Shown here: positions 8,175 to 19,200 of the stretch, piece by piece
How positions within the stretch are numbered: position 1 is the stretch's first letter
Layout of the letters: each line of letters opens with the position of its first letter
NCBI RefSeq assembly: GCF_002632825.1
Contig: NZ_NJAJ01000008.1
Coordinates: forward strand, 62,001 to 126,000
From: Xenorhabdus stockiae
Lineage (GTDB): Bacteria > Pseudomonadota > Gammaproteobacteria > Enterobacterales > Enterobacteriaceae
Reading direction: 5' to 3'
Length of the DNA stretch: 64,000 bases
Made by a program: the position numbers and the translations under genes
Notes under the pieces: model-generated
Databases searched by the model: none
What the model was told of the DNA's origin: nothing
Seen by the model: the letters and a program-made list of their open reading frames with translations, nothing else

Positions 8175-8990
8175 CTAAAGACGATTCTCCCGCTCTGCCT
8201 TGGCGACCATTTTCTTCAATGCGTGAGAGACTGAAACAAACCCAAAAGTTGCCGTAACCATGGTTGCGGCACCAAAACCAGAAGCACAATCCATCCGTTT
8301 CGAGCCATCAGCCGTACTTTTAGCCGCACACACTGTGCCGTCAGATTGTGAGTATACCAACTGTTCTGTTGAGAAAACACAGTCGATACCCAGTTTTCCT
8401 TTACCGTTTTTCACAACACGATAATCAGATTTCAGGCGTTCTTTTAATTTAGCAGCCAAAGGGTCTTGCACTGTTTTAGCTAGATCCACTACCTGAATCT
8501 GAGTGGGATCGAGTTGCCCGCCAGCGCCTCCGGTTGTCACCACAGGGATCTTATAACGACGGCAATAAGCGAGCAAAGCAGCTTTCGGGCGAACACTGTC
8601 AATAGCATCAATGACATAATCAAAATCCGCCGATATCAGTACCGCCACATTATCCGGTGTAACGAAGTCATCAATACAGGTGACGCGACATTCAGGATTG
8701 ATTGCCCGTATCCGCTCCGCAATCACGTCGGTTTTTGCTAACCCGACATTCTGTACCAGTGTGTGCAACTGGCGGTTAGTATTCGTGATACAGACATCAT
8801 CCATATCAATCAGCGTGATCGCCCCGATGCCCGTGCGAGCCAACGCTTCCGCCGCCCATGATCCTACACCACCAATACCGACAACGCAGACATGTGAACG
8901 GGCAAATAATGAAAGCGCTTTCTGGCCATATAACCGTGCAGTACCAGCAAAACGTTGAAGATAAGCATCAGAGAGAGAAACTTGCATCAT
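8175..8990 (-). CDS. tcdA: tRNA threonylcarbamoyladenosine dehydratase TcdA (CsdL)
   Basis: 271 residues, E1/MoeB-like fold. The nucleotide-binding glycine motif VVGIGGVGSWAAEALART is near residues 36-53. It uses ATP to cyclise t6A at position 37 of ANN-decoding tRNAs to ct6A. Catalysis is supported by the CSD sulfur-transfer proteins, whose genes lie nearby. The start MMQVSLSDAYLQRF fits the family; either of the first two Met codons is possible. Confidence 0.93.
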   Translation of the reverse strand: MMQVSLSDAYLQRFAGTARLYGQKALSLFARSHVCVVGIGGVGSWAAEALARTGIGAITLIDMDDVCITNTNRQLHTLVQNVGLAKTDVIAERIRAINPECRVTCIDDFVTPDNVAVLISADFDYVIDAIDSVRPKAALLAYCRRYKIPVVTTGGAGGQLDPTQIQVVDLAKTVQDPLAAKLKERLKSDYRVVKNGKGKLGIDCVFSTEQLVYSQSDGTVCAAKSTADGSKRMDCASGFGAATMVTATFGFVSVSHALKKMVAKAERENRL

Positions 8991-9103
8991 TAATAAATCC
9001 TGAATAAAACCTATCCCAGCTGATACCGTTATTTCCTGACAGGTAATCGGTCATGAATAGATAAAAGATGATAGGTGATCGATAGTTTGAACTGAGCAGG
9101 ATC

Positions 9104-10219
9104 TTACTGGTTTGCCGCCAAAAAGCCAGTTGATGCTTTCTTTAATATCCAGACACGTCCATAGTGATTATAGAAACCAGCCATTTCTCCGGCGCTGCCA
9201 CCAACACCATGATAAATATCAAAATGGTGGCCTTTTATCGCCCCGCCGACATCCAGTGATACCAACAGACGCATACGGTATTGCCCGGTGAACTGGCCCA
9301 AATTATCCAGTACAGGCACTTCTGCCAGTAATACTGTTCCCGGCGGAACCAATATTTTATCTGATGCCACTGAGGCTTTGGCAATTAAAGGCACGGCGCT
9401 GGCTCCCCGAACCGGGGTATATGGTTCCGGTTTAAAAAACACAAAAGACGGGTTTTGCTCCAGAATTTGCCTCACATCAGATTCATTATTCTGTTCAGCC
9501 CACTGACGAATCGCTTTCATTGACATTTTTTCACGGGGAATATCTCCCTTATCGATCAATGCCCTGCCAATGCTGCGATAAACCTGACCATTTTTCCCGC
9601 CATAGCCGAAAAACGTTAGCGGGCTGTTATCACCAAAATCCACATAACCACTTCCTTGCACTTCCATGAAAAAATTATCAATCAGGGAATTACTGTAGCC
9701 GATGATCCATTTTTTATCGAGGGCACCATTATAGATAGCTGAGCGATCCGGTAAGCGGGAAACTGATTTATCCGGCATCCGGTACAGAGGATATTTAAAT
9801 TCCCCTTGCCTGCTGTGGCGAGCATGCAAAATAGGCGTATAGTAACCCGTAAATTTGACATTACCGTAGTTGTCTTCGCCTTCCATCTGATAAGCAAGCA
9901 GACCGAACTGATTTAAATTGCGGACATCACCACCATACTGAGTCCAGTTTTCAATCGCATCAAAAGTTGCGCGATGGTTGGCATATAGTTTGGGAGAAGT
10001 TTCACTGATTAATCTCACCTGAGTGGCAAAATCACTGATATTGACGGGAGAGCCTTGCGTATTTGGTGTATCAACCAGCCGGAAATCCTGAGTAAAATGG
10101 CCATCCTTATACTGCTGTCCTTGTCCAGTTTGCTGCCCTTGTTCAGGCGGGCGCTGATGACAAGCAGATAGTAAAGAAATGGCGACGCCACATAAAAAAT
10201 ATTTACTCCAAAGTTTCAT
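9104..10219 (-). CDS. mltA: Membrane-bound lytic murein transglycosylase A
   Basis: 371 residues. The lipoprotein signal peptide ends LLSAC (Cys20), giving an outer-membrane-anchored enzyme that cleaves peptidoglycan glycan strands to 1,6-anhydro products. MltA and 3D domains are recognisable (GYYTPILHARHSRQGEFKYPLY; C-terminal LLVSLDVGGAIKGHHFDIYHG, with the catalytic Asp region). An in-frame ATG lies four codons upstream, but ATG at 10219 has GGAG at better spacing. The next features upstream are the tRNA genes on the other strand. Confidence 0.93.
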   Translation of the reverse strand: MKLWSKYFLCGVAISLLSACHQRPPEQGQQTGQGQQYKDGHFTQDFRLVDTPNTQGSPVNISDFATQVRLISETSPKLYANHRATFDAIENWTQYGGDVRNLNQFGLLAYQMEGEDNYGNVKFTGYYTPILHARHSRQGEFKYPLYRMPDKSVSRLPDRSAIYNGALDKKWIIGYSNSLIDNFFMEVQGSGYVDFGDNSPLTFFGYGGKNGQVYRSIGRALIDKGDIPREKMSMKAIRQWAEQNNESDVRQILEQNPSFVFFKPEPYTPVRGASAVPLIAKASVASDKILVPPGTVLLAEVPVLDNLGQFTGQYRMRLLVSLDVGGAIKGHHFDIYHGVGGSAGEMAGFYNHYGRVWILKKASTGFLAANQ

Positions 10220-10402
10220 ATTATGCTCCATTTCCTGCCATCCCTAATCTGACAGCGAACAATATCAAACCTGTATAAATAATAAAATGTAGTTAGAAAA
10301 AAATAGATTATGCTACTTAAATCACAAGTGAACAAAAATAAAACAGAGCGCTTTGTTTTTAACCCATAAGCAAACAAAATTGGTAAATATCAACAAAAAA
10401 GC

Positions 10403-10430
10403 TTGCAACGGAAAGGATCCAGAGTATAGT
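10403..10430 (+). promoter_or_regulatory. Promoter of the initiator tRNA array
   Basis: TTGCAA (10403-10408), a 16-base spacer and TATAGT (10425-10430), followed by a GC-containing discriminator (GTGCCCAC) and the first tRNA at 10445. A GC-rich discriminator is common at stringently controlled stable-RNA promoters. Confidence 0.7.
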
Positions 10431-10444
10431 GTGCCCACATCGGA

Positions 10445-10521
<77 letters not shown>

Positions 10522-10573
10522 ATTCGATATCACGTTTATCGAAACAATTTAGCATTTGCAGTAGTTAGACGGA

Positions 10574-10650
<77 letters not shown>

Positions 10651-10702
10651 ATTCGATATCACGTTTATCGAAACAATTTAGCATTTGCAGTAGTTAGACG
10701 GA

Positions 10703-10779
<77 letters not shown>

Positions 10780-10831
10780 ATTCGATATCACGTTTATCGA
10801 GACAATTCAGCATTTGCAGTAGTTAGACGGA

Positions 10832-10908
<77 letters not shown>

Positions 10909-10957
10909 ATTCTCAGATTCACATCTTTATTTCTTCCTTTTCAGATTCCCAATTAGC

Positions 10958-11308
10958 TTATTCATTCCTGTAATTTTCTTCTTTTTCAGCAAAATTTACC
11001 GCCTTTTCCATATACCTTGCTCTCATATAGAGAAATAATGGTAATGCGAATGATACACCAATACACAAACCTAACAGGGAATAAATGCCATTTGACATTT
11101 TCAGGCGCCTGCTTTCATAAACAACAAAGAAAATTAAAACAATAGCTGAAATAACAACATCAGCCACAAAGAAACAAGTGGCATCATTTCCCAATAAAAG
11201 CTGTATAAACAAAGATATGTTTAAGCCATTTTCGGCTAAAAACAGGAAAACAAAATACCACGGGATTACTGCACCTAAGATAGCCAAAACTAAGTAAAAT
11301 CGCGTCAT
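10958..11308 (-). CDS. DUF2834 family membrane protein
   Basis: 116 residues with three to four hydrophobic segments (about 4-26, 45-65, 77-95). The arrangement ...NDATCFFVADVVISAIVLIFFVVYESRRL... and the end VSFALPLFLYMRARYMEK match the DUF2834 family, whose function is unknown. It lies between the tRNA array and amiC, facing the tRNAs. Confidence 0.75.
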   Translation of the reverse strand: MTRFYLVLAILGAVIPWYFVFLFLAENGLNISLFIQLLLGNDATCFFVADVVISAIVLIFFVVYESRRLKMSNGIYSLLGLCIGVSFALPLFLYMRARYMEKAVNFAEKEENYRNE

Positions 11309-11424
11309 GATGTAAACCCTTAATTACTTTATTCCAGTTAAATAGTCCTATTAACACAATATACTGAGATTAACCGGCATCTAATATGCTAGATAAAAAA
11401 CTCTAATTTTTTTGGGAAAATATT

Positions 11425-12669
11425 TCACCTTCGTGCTAATTCTGCCCCATTTTTAAAGTAGGCTTTAATACCCGAAAAAATAGACTCTGCTATTTGCTGC
11501 TGGAACTTCGCAGTACGTAGCTTTTTTTCTTCTTCCGGATTACTGATAAAGGCAGTTTCAACCAGAATGGACGGTATTTCCGGTGCTTTTAATACGGCAA
11601 ATCCAGCCTGATCGACACTGTTTTTATGCAGCTTATTCACTTTCCCCATTCGTGTCAGGACCTCATCCCCGAATTTCAGGCTGTCATTGATCGTCGCGGT
11701 CTGAACCAGATCCAGCATGGTATGATCCAGATACTTGTCACCACTTTTACTGACTCCACCAATCAGGTCAGCCTCATTCTGAGTCTGAGCCAGAAAACGG
11801 GCCATATTACTGGTTGCCCCTTTGGTCGACAGCGCAAATACAGAAGAGCCCCGAACCGTACGATTAGTAAAAGCATCCGCATGGATAGAGACAAACAGGT
11901 CTGCCTGCATTTTACGTGCTTTTGCAACCCTGACAGTCAACGGAATAAAAACGTCTTCATTGCGGGTCATATATACTTTCATCCCCGGCTGACGTTTAAT
12001 GAGAGCCTGCAAGCGACGGGCAATTTGTAAAACAACATCTTTCTCACGGGTTTTATGCTTGCCGATAGCGCCCGGATCTTCACCACCGTGCCCCGGATCA
12101 AGCATTATCACAACCGGTCTGTCTTTTCCTGCCTTGCCGGCTTTTTTCCTCTTTGGCGGCATATGCTTTTCCAGATTTCCGCTGTTGTACTCTTCCAACA
12201 GCGCCAGTAACGGATCATCATCAACTTTCGCTGCTTTTGGATAGAGATCCAGCACCAGACGGTGTTTAAATCCCGCAACCGGTGGCAAAGTAAAAATATA
12301 CGGTGAAACAGATTGTTTAATTTCAAATACCAGACGTACCGTTTTAGGATCAAATTGCCCGGCTCGTATCAGTTTCAGATAAGGGTCATTTTTCTGAATC
12401 TTCGAACCCATACTGCTAAGCACACTATTAAGCTGAACCCCTTGTAAATCAATGACAATACGGTTTGGGTTCACAAGTGAAAACTGACGGTATTTAAGAG
12501 GAATATTAGACTCCAGCGTCACGCGGGTATAACTCGATGCCGGCCAGATACGGACAGCAATCACTTTTGATGCAGCAGCGTGCCCTACGGGGCTGATACT
12601 TAATAGCCATAGAGCCGCTGTACCTTTCAGTAAACGACGACGCGAAGAATTATGGTCTGAATGACTCAT
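11425..12669 (-). CDS. amiC: N-acetylmuramoyl-L-alanine amidase AmiC
   Basis: 414 residues. An N-terminal twin-arginine type signal ([16 protein letters not shown]) is followed by an AMIN domain (about 35-145), which localises AmiC to the septum, a linker rich in Lys/Pro, and a zinc amidase_3 domain from about 185 ([15 protein letters not shown], later [13 protein letters not shown]). It cleaves the amide bond between MurNAc and the stem peptide during daughter-cell separation and needs activation by NlpD. Divergent from argA, as in E. coli. Confidence 0.94.
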   Translation of the reverse strand: MSHSDHNSSRRRLLKGTAALWLLSISPVGHAAASKVIAVRIWPASSYTRVTLESNIPLKYRQFSLVNPNRIVIDLQGVQLNSVLSSMGSKIQKNDPYLKLIRAGQFDPKTVRLVFEIKQSVSPYIFTLPPVAGFKHRLVLDLYPKAAKVDDDPLLALLEEYNSGNLEKHMPPKRKKAGKAGKDRPVVIMLDPGHGGEDPGAIGKHKTREKDVVLQIARRLQALIKRQPGMKVYMTRNEDVFIPLTVRVAKARKMQADLFVSIHADAFTNRTVRGSSVFALSTKGATSNMARFLAQTQNEADLIGGVSKSGDKYLDHTMLDLVQTATINDSLKFGDEVLTRMGKVNKLHKNSVDQAGFAVLKAPEIPSILVETAFISNPEEEKKLRTAKFQQQIAESIFSGIKAYFKNGAELARR

Positions 12670-12858
12670 TATTTATTCCATTTAAAACAATCAAACAGTA
12701 ACTTTTGTTAAAAAGCAAAAGACAGTCAGGTGGGAAACTCTAATTAATTACAACCAAACTGTCATCAAAAAAAGCATTTCCTGTCCCTTCAATAGCTTAA
12801 TACCCATATAAATAATAGTATTCTTTTAATCCGTACTCACTCTTGCCATTTCTTCCTC

Positions 12859-12897
12859 AATGAATAAAAATATAAAAAACACGAATAAAAATTCATT
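12859..12897 (+). promoter_or_regulatory. Tandem ARG boxes (ArgR operator) before argA
   Basis: Two 18-bp boxes, 12859-12876 (TGAAT-AAAA-ATATA, half degenerate) and 12880-12897 (CGAAT-AAAA-ATTCA), separated by exactly 3 bases, the classical ArgR spacing. They end 13 bases before the argA start, so arginine repression is expected. Confidence 0.75.
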
Positions 12898-12910
12898 AAA
12901 GGGGAGCTTC

Positions 12911-14245
12911 ATGAAAGAAAGTAGTACCGAATTGGTCGAAATCTTCCGGCATTCGGTTCCGTATATCAATGCACATCGCAACAAAACTTTTGTCGTTATG
13001 CTGGGTGGTGAAGCTATCGCCCATGAAAACTTCCCGAATATCGTCAATGACATCGGTTTGCTGCACAGTCTCGGCATTCGTCTGGTTGTCGTGTATGGTG
13101 CCCGCCCGCAAATCGATCAAAATCTCACAGAACATCACTGCCAGCCGGTTTATCACAAGTACACCCGGGTAACCGATGCCCGAACACTGGATTTGGTTAA
13201 ACAGGCCGCAGGCCTACTACAACTTGATATTACCGCCCGCCTTTCTATGAGCCTCAGTAATACACCATTACAAGGCGCTCATATTAATGTCGTGAGCGGC
13301 AATTTTATTATTGCTCAGCCTTTAGGTATTGATGATGGTATCGACTATTACCACAGCGGAAAAATTCGCCGAATTGATGATGAGGCCATAAATCAGCAGT
13401 TAGATAATAATTCCATTGTACTGATTGGGCCTGTTGCTGTTTCCGTTACCGGTGAAAGTTTTAATCTGACAACGGAAGAAATTGCCGCACAACTGGCAAT
13501 TAAACTGAAAGCCGAAAAATTGATAGGGTTCTGTTCATCACAAGGGGTCACCGATGCTGAAGGACATACCTTATCAGAAATGTTCCCCAATGAAGGAGAA
13601 ACACGACTGAATAATCTGGAAAACGCCGGTGATTACTCCTCCGGAACAGTACGTTTTCTGCGTGGAGCCATTAAAGCCTGCCGCCGTGGCGTTCGGCGCA
13701 GTCATCTGCTCAGTTATCAGGAGAATGGCTCACTCATTCAGGAATTGTTCTCCCGCGAAGGCATCGGCACCCAGATTGTCATGGAGCGATCCGAACAGAT
13801 CCGCCGGGCTAATATCAATGATATTGGAGGCATCCTTGAGTTGATCCGCCCACTGGAGCAAAAGGGAATTCTGGTTCGCCGTTCACGCGAACAACTAGAA
13901 ATGGAAATCGATAAATTCACCCTGATAGAACTCGATAATATCACTATCGCCTGTGCAGCACTCTATTCCTATCCTGAAGAGAAAATCGGCGAAATGGCCT
14001 GTGTTGCTGTACACCCGGATTATCAGAACTCTGCGCGCGGTGAAGTTTTATTGGGTGCAATCATTAATCAGGCTAGGCAGAGCGGGCTGGAAAAATTATT
14101 TGTTCTGACCACACAAAGCATTCACTGGTTTCAGGAAAAAGGCTTTGAACCCGCAGAGATTACGATGTTACCGGTGGAAAAACAGGCGCTGTACAATTAC
14201 CAGCGCCGCTCCAAGATCCTGATGTTAAACCTGAAAATCCATTAA
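12911..14245 (+). CDS. argA: N-acetylglutamate synthase ArgA
   Basis: 444 residues, like E. coli ArgA (443). An amino-acid-kinase-like domain (about 1-290; [22 protein letters not shown]) that binds the feedback inhibitor arginine is followed by a C-terminal GNAT acetyltransferase domain (about 295-435). First step of arginine synthesis: glutamate plus acetyl-CoA. The frame is open from 12860, but ATG at 12911 has GGGGAG upstream and matches the family N-terminus. The earlier Met lies inside the ArgR operator. Confidence 0.95.
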   Translation: MKESSTELVEIFRHSVPYINAHRNKTFVVMLGGEAIAHENFPNIVNDIGLLHSLGIRLVVVYGARPQIDQNLTEHHCQPVYHKYTRVTDARTLDLVKQAAGLLQLDITARLSMSLSNTPLQGAHINVVSGNFIIAQPLGIDDGIDYYHSGKIRRIDDEAINQQLDNNSIVLIGPVAVSVTGESFNLTTEEIAAQLAIKLKAEKLIGFCSSQGVTDAEGHTLSEMFPNEGETRLNNLENAGDYSSGTVRFLRGAIKACRRGVRRSHLLSYQENGSLIQELFSREGIGTQIVMERSEQIRRANINDIGGILELIRPLEQKGILVRRSREQLEMEIDKFTLIELDNITIACAALYSYPEEKIGEMACVAVHPDYQNSARGEVLLGAIINQARQSGLEKLFVLTTQSIHWFQEKGFEPAEITMLPVEKQALYNYQRRSKILMLNLKIH

Positions 14246-14253
14246 AGAAGAAA

Positions 14254-16194
14254 TTAGGCTTTAAACCATTCGGCCAGCCCACTCCGTCTTTGAGTGGGTG
14301 TTGCTACCGCTTTAACCAGAACTGCTTTATGCGCATAAATAGTCAGTTTCTCACGGGCGCGGGTCAACGCTGTATAGACCAGCTCCCGGCTGACAACAGA
14401 AGAAAACTGAGTCGGCAGCACTAATGCCGTGTGCTCAAACTCAGAGCCCTGTGATTTATGTACTGTCATTACATATGCTGTCTCATGCAGAGGCAATCGA
14501 CTCGGTTGGAAAGGCTTTATCTGCCCGTCAGATAACTGAAAATAGGCTTTCAGCTCATCATTCTGATCCTTCAGCATAATGCCGATATCCCCGTTAAACA
14601 GCCCCAATGTGCTGTCATTACGTAGGATCATAATCGGCCGACCGACATAGCCCCGGTTTTCTTTTTCTGCGTATTCTTTTTTGATGTAGCTGTGCCGATT
14701 ACCTGTATATCTCGGTAAAACAACCATCCCTTTACTATGCAATAATTGCTCTACTCTCTGATTTAACCCACTGACACCAAATGGCCCGTCCCTTAATGCA
14801 CTGAGTAATCTGAAACGGTTAAACTCGGCCAGAATCTCCTTTTCAGAGGCTCTTTCTTTCACCAGAGTCAAATATCGTTGATAACCTTCAGCAGTTTCAG
14901 TCAGTAATCGCTGATAATCTTCATCATCAGCCAGAGTGTTAAAGTACACATCAGACAAAGGTTGTTTCAGTACCGTGGAAACACGCCTGCTATTCCCCTG
15001 ATTGACCGCTGAGGCCAGTTGCCCGATGCCGGATGCGGAATTAAAACGATAACTTTTACGCAGCAAACATAAGCTATCACGTACTGCCAACGCCGCATCT
15101 TCCGATTCAGGCTCTGAATATGATGCTAACTGGCAGCCAGTTAACCGGGACAATTGTGCTGCACGAGCCACACTGTAACCCTGTTCCGCAAAGCGACAGA
15201 TATCCCCTAAGACCGCTCCCGCTTCCACAGACGCCAATTGATCCTTATCCCCCAGAAAAATGACTTTCGCTTTTGCCGGCAAGGCTTCAATCAGACGGGC
15301 CATCATCGGTAAATCCACCATAGAAGCTTCATCTATGATCAGAATATCCAGAGAAAGCGGATTACCCCGGTGGTAACGAAGTTTCTGGCTTTCCGGTTGT
15401 GCTCCCAATAAACGATGAATAGTTTGCGCCTGATCAGGAATACTCCGTCGCTGTTCATCCGTCAAAGCAAGCTTACTCACCGCTTCACTAAGCGATTCCG
15501 TCAATCTGGCCGCCGCTTTCCCCGTCGGAGCAGCTAGCTGAATACTTAATTGCCGCCCCTCATTCAGCTTAATTAACGCAGCCAGTAGTTTTGCTACCGT
15601 CGTTGTTTTCCCGGTTCCGGGGCCGCCAGAGATAACGGAGATACGGCTGGTCACCGCAACCGCAGCGGCTACTTTCTGCCAGTCAGTTGCCTCTTCATCA
15701 GCCAGATCTTGATCAATAACACCAAATAACTCATCTAAGATGCTGCGTAACTGTTTTTCATCAATATCGTCCGCCAATGCCACATCAGCAAAAAATGCCG
15801 CTACCTGACACTCACTCTGCCACATACGCTGTAGATAAAGGCGATAATCAGAAAGCCCACGCAGGGAAAGTATGATCGGTGTAGGAGACTGCCCGTCCCC
15901 AATGGCAGGGCAGGCCTGCAATGCAGAAATAATCTGTTGCCGGGAAGGTTCCCCAGCCAAAGACCAGAGTGATGCCACCAGCTCAGGGTTACGCCCTTCA
16001 AATAAATGTTCAGGAGTAACACGCTCTAAGGGCAGACAAACATGACCGGCTCCCGCTTCCGCACTCAAATAGGCGGTAATTAATAACAGCAATGGGTTTT
16101 CATCTTCAACCATCGCATAGGCAAATTGTACATCCAATGGGCGCAGTAGTTTCTGGGCCACTGCCTGCTGCAATAATGACATCATGACATTCAT
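14254..16194 (-). CDS. recD: Exodeoxyribonuclease V alpha subunit RecD
   Basis: About 646 residues. SF1B 5'-3' helicase of RecBCD, with Walker A GGPGTGKTTTVAKLL, a DExx-type motif (IIDEASMVDLPMM) and the late motif VMTVHKSQGSEFEH. It drives fast unwinding on the 5'-ended strand and regulates Chi recognition. The frame is open far into recB; I place the start at 16194, ten bases after the recB stop. ATG at 16185 or 16182 is also possible. Argues for translational coupling to recB. Confidence 0.93.
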   Translation of the reverse strand: MNVMMSLLQQAVAQKLLRPLDVQFAYAMVEDENPLLLLITAYLSAEAGAGHVCLPLERVTPEHLFEGRNPELVASLWSLAGEPSRQQIISALQACPAIGDGQSPTPIILSLRGLSDYRLYLQRMWQSECQVAAFFADVALADDIDEKQLRSILDELFGVIDQDLADEEATDWQKVAAAVAVTSRISVISGGPGTGKTTTVAKLLAALIKLNEGRQLSIQLAAPTGKAAARLTESLSEAVSKLALTDEQRRSIPDQAQTIHRLLGAQPESQKLRYHRGNPLSLDILIIDEASMVDLPMMARLIEALPAKAKVIFLGDKDQLASVEAGAVLGDICRFAEQGYSVARAAQLSRLTGCQLASYSEPESEDAALAVRDSLCLLRKSYRFNSASGIGQLASAVNQGNSRRVSTVLKQPLSDVYFNTLADDEDYQRLLTETAEGYQRYLTLVKERASEKEILAEFNRFRLLSALRDGPFGVSGLNQRVEQLLHSKGMVVLPRYTGNRHSYIKKEYAEKENRGYVGRPIMILRNDSTLGLFNGDIGIMLKDQNDELKAYFQLSDGQIKPFQPSRLPLHETAYVMTVHKSQGSEFEHTALVLPTQFSSVVSRELVYTALTRAREKLTIYAHKAVLVKAVATPTQRRSGLAEWFKA

Positions 16195-16204
16195 AGAACT
16201 GCAC

Positions 16205-19200
16205 TCATACCTTCTCTTCTTCACCAGCCGCGCTGAAAAGCGCATCCAGTTCATCAACAAACTCAACCGGCGGCAGATAGCGATAAATACCATGCCCCGG
16301 ATTATTATTATCGATGCCACGCAGAAAAAGGTATATCACTCCACCAAAATGCTGCCGATAATCATAGTTCACCAGCCGATGACGCAGATAACGATGTAAG
16401 GCCAGTGTATAGAGCTGATACTGTAAATCATACCGATGCTCTATCATAGCTGCGGCCATTGCTTCCTGAGTATATGAACCGCTACTTTCTCCCAGCCAGT
16501 TTGATTTATAATCCACCACGTAAAACTTACCCTGCCAGCAAAACACCAAATCAATAAACCCTTTCAACATGCCTTTCACCTGATGAAAAGATAATGGTGT
16601 GCATTGTGCTGACAATGGATCATAACGGTGGGTCACCGCATCCAGCGCATTAGAATGCAGCAACTGATCAACAGGCAGATAAAACTGCATCTCGTTTTGT
16701 TGATGATGGCGCGGAATATCCGCAAGGCGCATACCCTGCTCATTCAATTCTGCCGTCTGAATATCTGTCATCCATTGTTGCAAAACCGGTGCCCAGCTTT
16801 CATCAAACCCTGCTGTTGACAGTTTTTCTTCCAGCCAAAGCTGACCCGGCTGGGAACTGAAATCCAGATCTTCCAGAATAGAATGCAAAAAAGTCCCCGC
16901 TGTTGCTCCACGGGGAAAAGTATGCGGTGTCATCAGCGATGATGGTTCAGCCTGTTTTTCACCGCTGACATCAATATCCAGTTTCGGTGCAATGGATTGC
17001 ACAATCACTTCCACCGATTCACCGAATGCGCTGGTATGGAGCAGGGAAGATGAATGTGCAGACGAGTTTTGTAAGCCGGAATAACTGGTCACTCTCCAGT
17101 CATCCCGAATGAAACGCCGAAATTTTCTGGCAACCAGAGACAGCGTATTTTCCCGTTGTGGATCCCACTGTTCATCTCCGAAATCTTCTGGCTGTGTCAC
17201 CTGAATATTGTCATCCCGGAGTTCATCTAGGCTACGCAGCAGTAATTCAGCATTGCCTTTTTCCCCTTTCTGCACCAAATAACCAAGAGCAGAAAAGTGT
17301 AAATCCGTATCTCCGCTTTTTTTCCTATTGCCGACAATCAGCGGCGCAACACCGACACTACAGTGATATACCGAACGCGTCAGAGCCACATAAAGCAGAC
17401 GTAAATCTTCAGCTAAACGCTCTTCATCCGCTAATTCCAGCTTCTCACTATCCTGAAACATACTGAAATGGGTATCAAAATTCTGACGGTCATGATAAAT
17501 GGCCTGCTCCTGTCTCCTGAAACTGCAAATAAAAGGCAGCCAGACCAGCGGGTATTCCAGTCCCTTTGATTTATGAATAGTGCAGATCTGTACCAGATGC
17601 TTATCACTTTCCAGCCGCATTTGCTGGCTTTCTGACTGTGGATCAGGGCGGGAAATCTGTTGTGCCAGCCAACGAACGACTGCGTGTTCACTATCCAGTT
17701 GTAATGATTCTTCCTGCAACAGCTCACCGATGTGCATGATATCAGTCAGACGACGCTCACCTTCGTAACCTGCCAGCAGGTTTTCTGCAATCTGATATTT
17801 CCCCATAACCGCCCGCAGCATCGGCAGAACACCACGTGAACGCCACAGCCGCGCGTAACCATCAAACTCATCCACCAGCTTATCCCATTTATTTTCATCA
17901 TGGTTCAGCTCATCAATCTGACGGGCACTCAGACCGAATAAACTACTGGCTAATGCACTTCTTAGTACACGTTCTTTTTCCGGTGCTAACACCGCCTGTA
18001 AAAGCCAGAGCAAATCTTTCGCTTCCAGCGTATCAAACACGCTTTCACGATTGGAAAGAAAGACCGACTGGATTTGCAGTTCATTCAATTGATCACGGAT
18101 CAACGCTGCTTCACGGCGATTGCGCACCAGTACCGTAATATCCGCCGCAGTAACCGGACGGCACTTTTCATTTTGTTGCAAGCAGGCATCACCGTTTTGC
18201 CCTGCCTGTAACCAGTCTCTGATTTGGGCGGCACACAGTTTTGCCATCCCCTTTTCATATTCACCCTTTGAAACGCCTTCTACAGACTGAAGCCAAAACT
18301 GTAAGGCCGTCTGTTCCTGACCATTGAGCAGGAATTTCAGGTTCTGATTTTTCTCTGCGGAATTGACATGAATAAACGGGATCTGGTCAAACAGAAACGG
18401 CTTCTCAGTATGAGAAAACAGCGTATTAACAGCTTGTACCATCGGTGCGGAAGAACGCCAGTTAGTTTCCAGCGTGTAATGGGCGCTGACCTGAGAACGA
18501 GCCCGGATATATGTGAAAATATCCGCGCCACGAAACGCATAAATAGCTTGTTTAGGGTCGCCAATGAACAACAGGCCATTTTCCGACTGATTACGATAGA
18601 TAGCCTGAAAGATCCGGTATTGTTGCGGGTCGGTATCCTGAAACTCATCAATCATGGCAACGGGATAGCGCTGCCTGATCGTCTCCGCAAGCTGCTCTCC
18701 TCCTTCCCGTTTCAGGGCAATGTCTAATCGCGTCAGCAGGTCATCAAACCCCATATACCCACGCATCAGCTTTTCCTGATTAACGGACTGGCGTATTTCA
18801 ACAATCGCTTTAGAGAGGATAATGTCGCGCAGAGTCAGCGGTTGCTGATATAAATCATCAATAGCAGCAAATACAGGATGGTGGGGAATCTCGCCCTTTT
18901 TGGCCTTTTCTTCCAGCCTTGACTGGCAGAATTTATCCAGTTTTTCAGCAAGCTGATAATCTCTGGTTTGTGAGTTGGCCCATTCAGAAACCTCATTCAG
19001 CCAGTTAGGCAGATTTTTCTTACTGTAACTACGCTTATCTACCCCAGAATTTTCAATCAGCGCCTGTAAATCCGGTATTGCTTCATTCCACTGCTGTTTT
19101 ACTCCGTCGATCAGGGCAATTATCTTTTCATGTCGGCTGACTAAGGTTTCATTCTCATCCGGCGCATTAACGATATAAGGCATGTCCCCCTGCAAATGGG